Shown here piece by piece: positions 43,823 through 52,138 of a DNA stretch of 64,000 bases. The notes below the pieces were generated by a model, which did not search any database, had not been told where the DNA came from, and saw only the letters and a list, made by a program, of their open reading frames with translations. Source of the DNA: Candidatus Methylomirabilota bacterium (lineage in GTDB: Bacteria; Methylomirabilota; Methylomirabilia; Rokubacteriales; CSP1-6); contig DASTFB010000071.1 in NCBI GenBank assembly GCA_035709005.1, positions 147,240-211,239 on the forward strand. Reading direction: 5' to 3'. The translations under genes and the position numbers were made by a program. Positions within the stretch are counted from its first letter, which is position 1; each line of letters starts with the position of its first letter.

Positions 43823-44722
43823 ATGTCGCGCATGACGCCAACCGATGATCGCGACGACCTCGAGCAGCCTCGCTCAATTCTGTCCGCGATGTGGTTCCGC
43901 GTCGTGCTGGTGATGGTGGTTCTGGGAGTCATCGCCGTGCTCGCCGTGCCCCACGTGCTCGACATGGTGAACGCCCCGTCGGCGCGGCAATCGGCGTCGG
44001 TGCAGCTGGCTCCCAGCCTGACGCCGTCGACGCCAGCGCCTCCCTCGGCCTCGAGCCCGCCGGCGGCCGAGCCGGCCGCAGCGCCGCCGGCCGTAGCCTC
44101 CGCCGAGCCAACGCCTTCCCCACCCACCGAGAAGCCCAAAGCCACCGAAGAGGCCGCGGCTCCGAGTCCACCCGCAGTTGCCGTGGCCAAGGTGCCCGAA
44201 GCCAGGGGCGTGGGCAAGGCGAGCCGAGGCGCGTACTGGGTACAGGTCGGATCGTTCCGTGACGCCGCCACCGCGCAGCGTCTCGCCGCGCGCTTGCGGG
44301 CCGAGAATTACTCCGTGGCGGAGTCGGTCAAGCGCACGCGCTCGGGGTCACGCTCGGCGTCGGCCAGCGAGGGGGGAGACCGCTACAACGTGTTCGTGTC
44401 GGGAATGGCCCCGAACGAGCTCAGTGCCAAGCTAGGCGCCAAGGGGCTCACCGTCGACGTGGTCGCCGGCGGTGTCATGGTCAAGCCCAGCCTGTCGCTG
44501 CGGGAGGCGGTGGCGTTGTCCCGCGATCTGTCCACCGACGGCTTGCAAGTGCAGGTTCGCCGGGCGGGCCGCGGCGAGCCCACGGCGACGGCGCCAGCCG
44601 GCGGCGAAGCCTACCACCGGGTGCGCATCGGCAGCTTCCCTGATCGCGCGGCGGCCCTGGCCGTGGCCAAGGAGCTGGAGAGCAAGGGGTACAAGCCCTA
44701 CGTCGCCAGAGGCAATCGGTGA
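43823..44722 (+). CDS. Membrane-anchored protein with two SPOR-type repeats
   Basis: 299 residues. One membrane helix (about 20-45, VVLVMVVLGVIAVLAVPHVL), a Pro/Ala/Ser-rich periplasmic linker (about 55-130), then two SPOR-like repeats: YWVQVGSFRDAATAQRLAAR (about 136) and YHRVRIGSFPDRAAALAVAK (about 266). SPOR domains bind glycan strands stripped of side peptides, so a septal or cell-wall role is likely. The start may be ATG 43832; TATGCT at 43814-43819 could be a -10 box very close to it. Confidence 0.85.
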   Translation: MSRMTPTDDRDDLEQPRSILSAMWFRVVLVMVVLGVIAVLAVPHVLDMVNAPSARQSASVQLAPSLTPSTPAPPSASSPPAAEPAAAPPAVASAEPTPSPPTEKPKATEEAAAPSPPAVAVAKVPEARGVGKASRGAYWVQVGSFRDAATAQRLAARLRAENYSVAESVKRTRSGSRSASASEGGDRYNVFVSGMAPNELSAKLGAKGLTVDVVAGGVMVKPSLSLREAVALSRDLSTDGLQVQVRRAGRGEPTATAPAGGEAYHRVRIGSFPDRAAALAVAKELESKGYKPYVARGNR

Positions 44723-44747
44723 GCGCGGGAGGAGGTGAGCCGTCGCT

Positions 44748-45029
44748 GTGACGAAGAATGATCTCGTCAATTCGGTCTCGGCCCATGGGTTGTCCAAGCG
44801 GCATGCGGCCTCGGTCGTGGAATCGCTCTTCGACATCATCTTCCGGTGCTTCGAAAAGGGCGAGGACGTAAAGATCGTCGGATTCGGCCACTTTCGGATC
44901 CGGCACAAGGCGTCGCGGCGGGGGCGCAATCCCCAGACCGGCGACAGCATCGAGATCACGGCCCGGAAGGTCCTGACCTTCAAGCCGTCTAAGGGGCTCA
45001 AGCAACGGATCAACGCTCAATCGGCGTGA
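44748..45029 (+). CDS. Integration host factor-like HU-family protein
   Basis: 93 residues, GTG start after GGGAGGAGGTGAG (strong ribosome site). MTKNDLVNSVSAHGLSKRHA at the N-terminus and GFGHFRIRHKASRRGRNPQT are the IHF-alpha-like signatures. Directly followed by a merR gene, as IhfA is in many Deltaproteobacteria. It is a second HU/IHF gene in the window; the other is at 33156. Confidence 0.9.
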   Translation: MTKNDLVNSVSAHGLSKRHAASVVESLFDIIFRCFEKGEDVKIVGFGHFRIRHKASRRGRNPQTGDSIEITARKVLTFKPSKGLKQRINAQSA

Positions 45030-45379
45030 CGGTCGAGCCGGCGGAGAAGCTGTACTACCGGATCGGCGAGGTGGAGGGGATGACCGGCATCCCCGCCTAC
45101 GTCCTCCGCTACTGGGAGCTGGAGTTCAAGCTCCTCCGCCCCAAGAAGAACCCCGCGGGGCAGCGCATCTACCGGCGGCGTGACGTCGACCTCATCATGC
45201 GCATCAAGACCCTGCTCTACGACGAACGCCTCACCCTGGAGGGCGCCAAGAAGCGGCTGCTCGCCGAGGCTCGGCGGGTCGAGCAACTGCAGCTCGGCCT
45301 GCGCGAGGCGGCCTACGCCGCAGTGCTCCGCCGCACCCGAGACCGCCTGACGGCGTTGCGGGCGCGGCTGACACCTTGA
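45026..45379 (+). CDS. MerR family transcriptional regulator
   Basis: 117-residue winged-helix protein with KLYYRIGEVEGMTGIPAYVL at the N-terminus (DNA-binding helix) and LRYWELEFKLLRPKKNPAG following. The C-terminal effector helix is short and has no Cys pattern, so no metal can be assigned. GTG start overlaps the IHF-like gene by 4 bases. The ihf-merR pair is common and usually unlinked to metals. Confidence 0.88.
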   Translation: MTVEPAEKLYYRIGEVEGMTGIPAYVLRYWELEFKLLRPKKNPAGQRIYRRRDVDLIMRIKTLLYDERLTLEGAKKRLLAEARRVEQLQLGLREAAYAAVLRRTRDRLTALRARLTP

Positions 45380-45418
45380 AGCGCCGGCGAGTTTCTGGGA
45401 ACATCCAGGGTTGGCGGT

Positions 45419-45495
45419 CGGGGCGTGGCGCAGCCCGGTAGCGCACAGGACTGGGGGTCCTGGGGTCGCTGGTTCGAATCCAGTCGCCCCGACCA
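45419..45495 (+). tRNA. tRNA-Pro(GGG)
   Basis: 77 bases with encoded CCA. The acceptor CGGGGCG pairs with CGCCCCG, the anticodon stem CAGGA/TCCTG encloses loop CTGGGGG (anticodon GGG), and the T arm has GGTTCGAATCC. It lies 39 bases after merR and 16 before surE. Confidence 0.96.
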
Positions 45496-45511
45496 CTTCT
45501 CCACCACTTGA

Positions 45512-46279
45512 ATGGCGGTTCTTCTCGTCACCAACGACGACGGGGCCCATGCGGAGGGTCTCGCCGCGCTCGCGGCGGCGCTCGAAGACCTCGGCGAGGT
45601 CTATGTCGTCGCGCCCGAGCGCGAGCAGAGCGCGTGCGGCCACGCGCTGACGCTGCACCGTCCGCTCCGCGTCACTCGCCTGCGTGACCGTTGGTTCGCG
45701 GTCAACGGCACGCCCTCCGACTGCGTGAATCTGGGTGTCCTCGGCTTCCTGCCCGAGCGCCCGGTGCTCATCGCCTCCGGGATCAACCACGGCTCCAACC
45801 TCGGCGACGACGTGACCTACTCGGGCACGGTGTCGGCGGCCATGGAGGGGACCTTGCTCGGCGTGCCGTCGCTGGCCGTCTCGTTGCTCGATGGCGGCGA
45901 CTTCGCACGGGCCGGCGACGTGGCCCGCCTGGTGGCGGCCCGCGTCCTGGTGGAAGGCTTGCCCGCCAAGACGCTGCTGAACGTCAATGTTCCGGCCCAG
46001 CCGACGCGTGAGGTGCGCGTCACGCGACTCGGCCATCGGGTGTACACGGAGAAGGTCGTGGAGCAGCGCGATCCGCGCGGCCGCACCCACTACTGGATCG
46101 GCGGCAGCGAGCCTCGCTGGGAGGCCCTGGAAGGCACCGACATGGCGGCCATCCACGACGGCGTCGTCGCCGTGACCCCCGTGCATCTGGACCTCACCAA
46201 TCACCGCGCGCTCGCACACATGGCTGAGTGGTCGGGCGCGCTCAGCGCCCAGCTCAAGCGCGGTCGCGACCGGACCTAG
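45512..46279 (+). CDS. surE: 5'/3'-nucleotidase SurE
   Basis: Acid phosphatase acting on nucleoside monophosphates and exopolyphosphate, linked to stationary-phase survival. 255 residues. VTNDDGAHAEGLAALAAAL (Asp-Asp metal pair near residues 8-9), SGINHGSNLGDDVTYSGTVS (about 90-109) and VNGTPSDCVNLG are the family motifs. It precedes pcm by 7 bases, the conserved surE-pcm pair. Confidence 0.95.
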   Translation: MAVLLVTNDDGAHAEGLAALAAALEDLGEVYVVAPEREQSACGHALTLHRPLRVTRLRDRWFAVNGTPSDCVNLGVLGFLPERPVLIASGINHGSNLGDDVTYSGTVSAAMEGTLLGVPSLAVSLLDGGDFARAGDVARLVAARVLVEGLPAKTLLNVNVPAQPTREVRVTRLGHRVYTEKVVEQRDPRGRTHYWIGGSEPRWEALEGTDMAAIHDGVVAVTPVHLDLTNHRALAHMAEWSGALSAQLKRGRDRT

Positions 46280-46286
46280 GATCCCG

Positions 46287-46952
46287 GTGGAGCCGGCGAC
46301 CTGGACGGGCGATCGCTACGAGCGAGAGCGCGCCCGGATGGTCGACGAGCAGCTGGCGCGCCGGGGCATCACCGATGCCCGCGTGCTGGACGCCATGGGG
46401 CGAATTCCCCGGCACCTCTTCGTCGAGGAGGCGCTGCGCGACCGCGCCTACGGCGATCATCCGCTGCCGATCGGCGAACAGCAGACGATCTCCCAGCCCT
46501 ACATCGTCGCCCTCATGACGTCGCTGCTGGGCCTGCGCGGGCCGGAAAAGGTTCTGGAGATCGGCACCGGCTCGGGGTATCAGACGGCGATCCTGGCCCT
46601 GCTGGCGCGACGGGTCTGCTCCATCGAGCGGCTGGCCTCCCTGGCCAACCGGAGCCGCGCCCTCCTCGAATCGCTGGGCTTCACCAACGTCTGGATCCGG
46701 GTAGGGGATGGATCGCTCGGGTGGCCGGACGAGGCGCCCTTCGACCGGATCCTGGCTGCGGCGGCGTCGCCCGCCATTCCCGCGCCGCTCGTCGACCAGC
46801 TTGCCGACGGCGGCCGGATGGTCGTGCCGGTCGGCGAGGCCACGAACCAGACGCTGACCCTCGTGGAGAAGGTCGACGGCGCCGTGCGCACCAGCCAGCA
46901 CGGGGATTGCGCGTTCGTGAAATTCGTGGGCCGATATGCCTGGGAGCCGTGA
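46287..46952 (+). CDS. pcm: Protein-L-isoaspartate O-methyltransferase
   Basis: Repairs isoaspartyl residues in aged proteins using SAM. 221 residues from GTG. RIPRHLFVEEAL (about residue 39), GEQQTISQPYIVALMTSLL and the SAM motif VLEIGTGSGYQTAILALLA (about 88-106). Acts with surE and rpoS in stationary-phase survival. Confidence 0.95.
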   Translation: MEPATWTGDRYERERARMVDEQLARRGITDARVLDAMGRIPRHLFVEEALRDRAYGDHPLPIGEQQTISQPYIVALMTSLLGLRGPEKVLEIGTGSGYQTAILALLARRVCSIERLASLANRSRALLESLGFTNVWIRVGDGSLGWPDEAPFDRILAAAASPAIPAPLVDQLADGGRMVVPVGEATNQTLTLVEKVDGAVRTSQHGDCAFVKFVGRYAWEP

Positions 46953-46957
46953 GCCTG

Positions 46958-46963
46958 TACAAT
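46958..46963 (+). promoter_or_regulatory. Possible -10 box of tRNA-Pro(CGG)
   Basis: TACAAT preceded directly by TG, 14 bases before the tRNA, but no convincing -35 box lies at the right distance. Confidence 0.35.
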
Positions 46964-46977
46964 AGGCCCCGTCACCA

Positions 46978-47054
<77 letters not shown>

Positions 47055-47111
47055 GGTTCGTGACCGTCAGCCGGCCGCTCGGCGTCAGCCGGCTGGCGGT
47101 CGCCATCGACA

Positions 47112-47429
47112 GTGCTCAGGTTATCCGTGAACGTAGAGATCGCTGCAGCCGAAATCGTCGTCGAAGGCTACGTGCAGGGCGTCGGGTTCCGCGCCTTCGT
47201 ACAGCGCCGGGCTGCGTCGCTCGGCCTGTCCGGCTACGCCACGAACCTCGGCGACGGCCGCCGTGTGCGCGTCCATGCCGAGGGGCCCCGCGCGCTGATC
47301 GAGGCGCTGGTCCAGCACCTGGAGCAGGGGCCGCGGCTGGCCCGCGTGGAGCGTGTCAGCGTGCGCTGGCTGGAGCCCACTCGCCGCTTCGGCACCTTCG
47401 ACGTTCACTACGCGGACTTCGAGCCATGA
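47112..47429 (+). CDS. Acylphosphatase
   Basis: Hydrolyses carboxyl-phosphate bonds. 105 residues from GTG 47112; GTG 47127 would give 100. [19 protein letters not shown] holds the phosphate-binding Arg and YATNLGDGR the catalytic Asn. The family length is about 90-100. It overlaps the LysM/M23 gene by 4 bases. Confidence 0.9.
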   Translation: MLRLSVNVEIAAAEIVVEGYVQGVGFRAFVQRRAASLGLSGYATNLGDGRRVRVHAEGPRALIEALVQHLEQGPRLARVERVSVRWLEPTRRFGTFDVHYADFEP

Positions 47430-48214
47430 CACCGCCCCGGGCTCGCCGCCGGGGTGCGCTGCAGCGGGCGGTCGTCGTCACCCTGCTGCTGGCCCACGCC
47501 ATCCCGGCTGCCGGCGCCGCCGAGAAGGCGTCGCCCCGGCCAGCGGCGCGGTTCCATGAGGTGCAGCGAGGCGACAACCTCACCAGGATCGCTCTCCGTT
47601 ACGGCGTCAGCGTACCGGCCCTCGTCGCCGCGAACCGCCTGCCCGACGACCGCGCCATCATCCGAGTCGGCCAGAGGCTGGCGCTCCCGTCCCGGCACGC
47701 CAGCCGGCCGCTGCCCACGCCGTCAGGCCGCCTGCGCCACCGGGCGCCGCCCAATCTGGTCCTCGCCGTGCCCGATTTCGGCGACCGACTCCCGCTGTTC
47801 GCCTGGCCGGCGCACGGCCATGTCACTTCCCCCTTCGGCCGGCGGGGAAGCGGCTGGCACCAGGGTGTCGACATCGGCGGCAAGCCGCGCCGCCCCGTCC
47901 TGGCTTCGGCCGGTGGTATCGTCGTGGCCAGCGCCTTCGAGCACCTCTACGGACGTGTGGTGAAGATCGAGCACGCCAACGGCTTCCTGACCGTCTATGC
48001 CCACAATGACCGGAATCTCGTGTCGGTGGGCGAACGCGTGCTGCCGGGCCAGACCATCGCCCTCATCGGGCGCACGGGACGAGCGACCGCGCATCACCTG
48101 CACTTCGAGATCCGCCAGCGCGGCCTCGCCTACAACCCCCTCTATTTCCTGCCGCTGCCGCCCCGTATCACCGTCGTGAACGGCGCCCACGGCCCGGACG
48201 AGGAGCCCCGATGA
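47426..48214 (+). CDS. LysM/M23 family peptidoglycan endopeptidase (NlpD-type)
   Basis: Exported cell-wall protein of 262 residues. Signal peptide (about 1-32, [13 protein letters not shown]), one LysM domain (about 44-88, [20 protein letters not shown]) and an M23 LytM domain (about 110-245) with WHQGVDIGG and HHLHFEIRQ zinc ligands, so the catalytic set is intact, unlike degenerate E. coli NlpD. It overlaps the sigma factor gene by 4 bases, as nlpD does rpoS elsewhere. Confidence 0.92.
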   Translation: MTPPRARRRGALQRAVVVTLLLAHAIPAAGAAEKASPRPAARFHEVQRGDNLTRIALRYGVSVPALVAANRLPDDRAIIRVGQRLALPSRHASRPLPTPSGRLRHRAPPNLVLAVPDFGDRLPLFAWPAHGHVTSPFGRRGSGWHQGVDIGGKPRRPVLASAGGIVVASAFEHLYGRVVKIEHANGFLTVYAHNDRNLVSVGERVLPGQTIALIGRTGRATAHHLHFEIRQRGLAYNPLYFLPLPPRITVVNGAHGPDEEPR

Positions 48215-49125
48215 ACGACGAGGAGGCGGTCGTTCCGGACGACCCCCTCGAGACCCTCATCGATGCCGTCGACGAGGACACGCGAGAGGAGACGCGGGAG
48301 ACCAGCCGGGCCAACCTGGCCGTCTACCTGGCCGAGATCGCTCGGATCCCACTGCTCTCGCGCGAAGAGGAGCAGGAGCTGGCCCGGCGGCTGCGGGCTG
48401 GTGACCAGTCGGCCAAGCGCCGGCTCATCGAGGCTAATTTACGATTGGTCGTTCAGGTGGCGCGGCGCTACTTCAATCGCGGCTTGCCGCTGCCCGACCT
48501 CATCGAAGAGGGTAACCTCGGCCTGATCCGCGCGGTGGAGAAGTTCGACCCCGACCGCGGGGTGCGCTTCTCGACGTATGCGACCTGGTGGATCCGGCAT
48601 GCCATCGCCCGCGCGCTGGCCAACCAGGCCCGGGTCATCCGCCTGCCCGTCCACGTGGAGGTGCTCTTGGGGCGCTACGCGAAAGAGCAACAGCGGCTCA
48701 CCCAGACGCTGGGCCGGCCGCCGTCCACGGCCGAGCTGGCCCAGGCGCTGGGTACGACCGAGGAGCAGGTCGAGGAGCTCGAAGAGCTGCGCCAGCAGCC
48801 GCTCTCCCTCGATGCGCCAGTCGCGGAGCAAGGCAAGCTCGCCGAGCTGGTGGCCGACCCGACGGCCGATCCCAGCGTCGCGCTCACCCGGCTCTTCCGT
48901 GAACGCGCCGACCTGGTCTCCGTCCTGGACGACCTCGCCGAGAACGAGCGGACCGTCCTCCGCCACCGATTCGGCCTGGAAGGCCAGGAGCCCGAGACGC
49001 TGGAAGCGATCGGGAAGCGACGCGGCCTCACGAGGGAGCGGGTCCGTCAGATCGAGGCCTCGGCGCTCCGCAAGCTCCGGGCGCTGCTGCGCGCCCGGGG
49101 CGTCACTCCGGAGGATTACTACTGA
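48211..49125 (+). CDS. rpoS: RNA polymerase sigma factor, RpoS/RpoH-like group 2 sigma-70
   Basis: 304 residues. Region 1.2/2 starts [20 protein letters not shown]; region 2.2-2.4 holds [20 protein letters not shown] and [20 protein letters not shown]; region 4.2 ends [20 protein letters not shown]. It lacks region 1.1. Its place after surE-pcm-nlpD strongly supports RpoS, but other group 2 sigma factors cannot be excluded. Confidence 0.88.
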   Translation: MNDEEAVVPDDPLETLIDAVDEDTREETRETSRANLAVYLAEIARIPLLSREEEQELARRLRAGDQSAKRRLIEANLRLVVQVARRYFNRGLPLPDLIEEGNLGLIRAVEKFDPDRGVRFSTYATWWIRHAIARALANQARVIRLPVHVEVLLGRYAKEQQRLTQTLGRPPSTAELAQALGTTEEQVEELEELRQQPLSLDAPVAEQGKLAELVADPTADPSVALTRLFRERADLVSVLDDLAENERTVLRHRFGLEGQEPETLEAIGKRRGLTRERVRQIEASALRKLRALLRARGVTPEDYY

Positions 49126-49154
49126 ACGGCCCGCGGAGCCCAGCCCGCCTCGCC

Positions 49155-49712
49155 ATGGCCGGGATAGTCGTGGCTCTGACGCTCGGGGCGTGCGCGCCTG
49201 GTCCGCCGGAGAGCGCCATCCAGCCCCCGGCGCCGCGCCTGGACGTGATCTGGGTCCCCAGCGACATGGCCATCGTCGACCAGATGCTGGCGCTCGCCGC
49301 GATCGGCCCCGACGACGTCCTTTACGATCTGGGCTGCGGCGACGGCCGGATCGTGATCGAGGCCGCCCGACGATTCGGCATTCGCGCCGTCGGGGTCGAT
49401 CTGGATCCGAAGCTCCTGGCCGAAGCCCGGCGCAACGCGCTCCGCGCCGGGGTCACGGACCGCGTGACGTTCCTGGAGCAAGACCTGTTCGCGACCGACC
49501 TCACAGACGCCACGGTCGTCACCCTCTACCTCTCGGCCGACGTCAACATGCGACTGCGGCCGAAGCTGCTTCGCGAGCTGCGCCCAGGGGCCCGCATCGT
49601 CTCGCACGACCACGATCTGGGCGACTGGCAGCACGACAAGAGCGCCGAGGTCTCGCTTCCGGAACGTAACCACCGCGTCTTCCTGTGGCGGGTGCCCCCG
49701 CCCGGGCGCTGA
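49155..49712 (+). CDS. Class I SAM-dependent methyltransferase with lipoprotein-type signal peptide
   Basis: 185 residues. The Rossmann SAM motif VLYDLGCGDGRIVIEAARRF lies at about 55-74, with GVDLDPKLLAEARRN next. The N-terminus MAGIVVALTLGACAPGPP looks like a signal peptide with a lipobox (LGAC). A positively charged n-region exists only if translation starts upstream (the codons before ATG read RSPARLA). SAM is not known to reach the periplasm, so localisation is a puzzle. The substrate is unknown. Confidence 0.75.
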   Translation: MAGIVVALTLGACAPGPPESAIQPPAPRLDVIWVPSDMAIVDQMLALAAIGPDDVLYDLGCGDGRIVIEAARRFGIRAVGVDLDPKLLAEARRNALRAGVTDRVTFLEQDLFATDLTDATVVTLYLSADVNMRLRPKLLRELRPGARIVSHDHDLGDWQHDKSAEVSLPERNHRVFLWRVPPPGR

Positions 49713-49774
49713 CCGACCCCGCCGGCTGTAAAATAGCCTGACGCGGTAAGAGTGGAGAAAGCTTTTCACACCTT

Positions 49775-49855
49775 GTCGGATACCGACTGCCTCCGTAGAG
49801 TTACGGAGTTCCAGAACGTACATTTGTTGAGTCCGAAGTCGGAGGTAGGCTTGAC
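49775..49855 (+). promoter_or_regulatory. Structured leader before the small CxxC gene
   Basis: Two perfect hairpins, GTCGG-ATA-CCGAC (49775-49787) and CTCCGTA-GAGT-TACGGAG (49791-49808), are followed by an AAGTCGGAGG segment (about 49836-49845) that could pair with the first hairpin's CCGACT and contains the ribosome site of the next gene. The segment is AT-richer than its surroundings. TAAAAT near 49730 may be a -10 box. The competing pairings resemble an attenuator or riboregulator. Confidence 0.4.
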
Positions 49856-50038
49856 GTGGCGACGCCGGGTCAGCGGCCCAACGAGCGGACGGACGAAGAA
49901 TGGACCTATCTCACCTCCGACCTCAGCGACACGGCCTGTGCGATCTGTGGCGACGAGCTTCGCGCGGGTCAAGCGATCGGTCGTGTCCGCGATCAGGTCG
50001 CCCACGCCCGCTGCTTCGACCGACCCACGCAGGCCTGA
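49856..50038 (+). CDS. Small putative zinc-binding protein
   Basis: 60 residues from GTG, with GGAGG at 49841-49845. The Cys/His set CAICGDELRAGQAIGRVRDQ followed by HARCF looks like a one-knuckle zinc ribbon. No named family is recognised. It precedes an XRE-type regulator and may be its partner, but function is unknown. Confidence 0.55.
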   Translation: MATPGQRPNERTDEEWTYLTSDLSDTACAICGDELRAGQAIGRVRDQVAHARCFDRPTQA

Positions 50039-50091
50039 CCTCGCTCGCCGCCAGCCCTCAGCTGACTGAGGCGTCGTCGCCGCTGGCCGTC

Positions 50092-50328
50092 GTGAAGCAC
50101 CCACCACGATCGCGGACCCGCTCGAACCCGACGCCGGGCCGGATCGGGATGCGCCTGAGACGCCAGCGGAAAGCCCGGCGCCTGAGCCAGGAGGCGCTGG
50201 CAAAGAAGGCTCGAATCTCCCGCGAGTATCTCAGCAAACTGGAAGCCGGCAAGTACAACGCCACCGTGGCCACGCTCCAGCGCCTGGCCCGAGCTCTCGG
50301 TATGCCACTCGCCGAGCTGCTGAGGTGA
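50092..50328 (+). CDS. Small XRE-family helix-turn-helix protein
   Basis: 78 residues if the GTG at 50092 is used; ATG 50149 gives 59. RLRRQRKARRLSQEALAKKA, then SREYLSKLEAGKYNATVATL, is a clear Cro/C1-type HTH. Nothing follows the HTH, so it probably acts as a dimer of minimal domains. The codons upstream of 50092 stay open but look non-conserved. Confidence 0.7.
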   Translation: MKHPPRSRTRSNPTPGRIGMRLRRQRKARRLSQEALAKKARISREYLSKLEAGKYNATVATLQRLARALGMPLAELLR

Positions 50329-50375
50329 GCCACGCGCGCTCATGGAGGCGCGAGATGGCAGCGCCGGCCGAGTGG

Positions 50376-50381
50376 TAGAAT
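50376..50381 (+). promoter_or_regulatory. Extended -10 box of tRNA-Arg
   Basis: TGG followed by TAGAAT (extended -10), about 29 bases before the tRNA. A -35 box is not obvious, as expected of extended -10 promoters. Confidence 0.45.
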
Positions 50382-50409
50382 GAGGCGTTCGCGTCTCGTC
50401 AGTCCGCGT

Positions 50410-50486
50410 GCCCCCGTAGCTCAGGTGGATAGAGCAGCAGTTTCCTAAACTGCGTGCCGGGTGTTCGAGTCACCCCGGGGGCACCA
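50410..50486 (+). tRNA. tRNA-Arg(CCT)
   Basis: 77 bases with encoded CCA. Acceptor GCCCCCG/CGGGGGC, D arm GCTC/GAGC, anticodon stem GCAGT/ACTGC around TTCCTAA (anticodon CCT), T arm GGGTG/CACCC with TTCGAGT. tRNA 3' ends are frequent integration sites, but no integrase or duplicated end is seen. Confidence 0.96.
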
Positions 50487-50524
50487 ATCTCGATGGCACT
50501 ACCGGAACGCACCGCGTCGGGATC

Positions 50525-51544
50525 TCAGGCGGCCCGGCGGGTGCGCGGACGGGATCCGGCCTTGGCCGGGCGCTTCGGCTTCAGCGACCCGAGCGCGGGC
50601 GCGAGCTCTCGCTTGTAGAAGGCGAAGAACCCCTCCTGCTCGGGACCCACCTGGTGGATCACGACGTGGTCGAACCCGGCGTCGACGTACTTCCGGATCG
50701 CCGTCACGTAGGGCTCGGGGTCAGGACCGCACACGACCACCTCGGCTACCGCGTCTTCGGTAACGTGCTTGGCCGCCTGTTCGAAATGCTGGGGCAGGGG
50801 CAGCTCCCACGACAGCGAGCTCTCCATGGCGGCGGTGGGCCAGATTCGGTGCGCCGTCTTGCGAGCCGATTGCGCGTCGCGCGCCCAGCAGACGGTCACG
50901 CTTCCGTAACGTGGCTTGTCTCGCCCACCGGCCGCGTCGAAAGCGCTGACGAGCTCGGCGTCCGCGTCGGTGGCGATCAGACCGTCGGCGAGTCCGCCGG
51001 CCAGCTCGGCGCTCTTCGGGCCGCCCACGGCGACCAGGAGGGGCGGCGGCCGCTCGGGCAGGGTGTAGAGTCGGGCGTTCTCCACCGTGTAGAAGCGGCC
51101 GTGGTGGCTCTGGAAGCCACCCTGCCAGAGCAGGCGGATCACCGCGATGGCTTCTTCCAGGCGAGCCTGTCGGATATCGGTTTCGGGCCAGCCCTGGCCC
51201 ACGATGTGTTCATTGAGGTTCTCCCCGGTGCCCAGCCCAAGGAAGAAACGTCCCGGCATCATGGCCGCCGACGTGGCCGCCGCATGGGCCACCACGGCGG
51301 GATGCATACGGGTCGTGGGGCAGGTGACCCAGGTCCCCACGCCCAGTCGGTCGGTGGCCTGGGCGATGCTCCCGATCACGCTCCACACGAACGGGCTTTG
51401 CCCCTGAGCATCGATCCACGGGTGGAAATGGTCCGATATCGCGGCAAACGCGAAGCCGTGCGCCTCGGCCAGCCGGGCATAGCGGACGAGGTCGCTCGGC
51501 CGATGCTCCTCGGACGACAGCTGGTAGCCGATCTGAAGGGGCAT
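50525..51544 (-). CDS. LLM-class F420-dependent oxidoreductase (FGD-like)
   Basis: 339 residues of the luciferase-like TIM-barrel superfamily. ISDHFHPWIDAQGQSPFVWS, GTWVTCPTTRMHPAVVAHAA and FFLGLGTGENLNEHIVG match the F420-dependent glucose-6-phosphate dehydrogenase-like subgroup. The substrate cannot be told. The Arg/Lys-rich tail is unusual. First gene of the minus-strand accessory area; the hemerythrin gene ends 7 bases upstream. Confidence 0.85.
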   Translation of the reverse strand: MPLQIGYQLSSEEHRPSDLVRYARLAEAHGFAFAAISDHFHPWIDAQGQSPFVWSVIGSIAQATDRLGVGTWVTCPTTRMHPAVVAHAAATSAAMMPGRFFLGLGTGENLNEHIVGQGWPETDIRQARLEEAIAVIRLLWQGGFQSHHGRFYTVENARLYTLPERPPPLLVAVGGPKSAELAGGLADGLIATDADAELVSAFDAAGGRDKPRYGSVTVCWARDAQSARKTAHRIWPTAAMESSLSWELPLPQHFEQAAKHVTEDAVAEVVVCGPDPEPYVTAIRKYVDAGFDHVVIHQVGPEQEGFFAFYKRELAPALGSLKPKRPAKAGSRPRTRRAA

Positions 51545-51551
51545 GCCGGCC

Positions 51552-52007
51552 CTAGGCGGCCCGGCGGCTTCCGCCCTGGCCTCGCTCGGCCTGCGCGGCC
51601 ATCTGCTCGCCGAGCGACTCGAGCTCTTCCTTACCGAGTTTTTTCGCCAGCTTGAACATTTCTTTCTCTTCCTCTTCCACGTGGTGCTCGACCAGCTCCT
51701 TCAGGACCGTCATCTTGGCGTGGAAGCGCTCGTCCTCGGGATCCACTCTGGGAAGCTCGGCCAGGACCAGCTTGACGACGTGGTGCTCCTCGTAGGCCTC
51801 GAAGATCATCTCTTCGGCCTTCTTGGTCTCCAGGCCCTGGATGGCCGGGTAGAAGATTTCCTCCTCGATCCTGGTGTGAAGCTCGAGCTGTTGCTTGATC
51901 TGGCCCAAGAGCTCTTTGGCCTCGCCGGGATCGTCGCTCCTCTCGACCTTTTTGAACAATCCCTCGACCTCGCGGTGCTGCTTCGTCAGGAGCTTGATCG
52001 GATCCAT
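51552..52007 (-). CDS. Hemerythrin HHE domain-containing protein
   Basis: 151-residue four-helix protein with diiron-type ligands: KQHREVEGLF, HTRIEEEIFYP, EEHHVVKLVL and EHHVEEEEKEMF. The ATG at 52007 is preceded by GAGGAGGAAG; a longer frame upstream is not conserved. Such proteins bind O2 or NO and protect against oxidative or nitrosative stress. It lies between two F420-type oxidoreductase genes, the second divergent. Confidence 0.9.
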   Translation of the reverse strand: MDPIKLLTKQHREVEGLFKKVERSDDPGEAKELLGQIKQQLELHTRIEEEIFYPAIQGLETKKAEEMIFEAYEEHHVVKLVLAELPRVDPEDERFHAKMTVLKELVEHHVEEEEKEMFKLAKKLGKEELESLGEQMAAQAERGQGGSRRAA

Positions 52008-52138
52008 TGCTTCCTCCTCGTGTTGTGGGGGGACGCTCTGCGCACGCTCCGGCGAAGAACCAAGCACGCGGCATGCCAACAAGTCGAATCCGGTTGCGCC
52101 GTGGCCAGGCCGGTCGTACGTTGTCGCCGGGAGGATCT

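Noticed and set aside
49752..50069. 105-codon frame overlapping the small CxxC gene
   Set aside because: It covers the hairpin leader and lacks a ribosome site; the 60-codon frame has GGAGG and a Cys/His motif.
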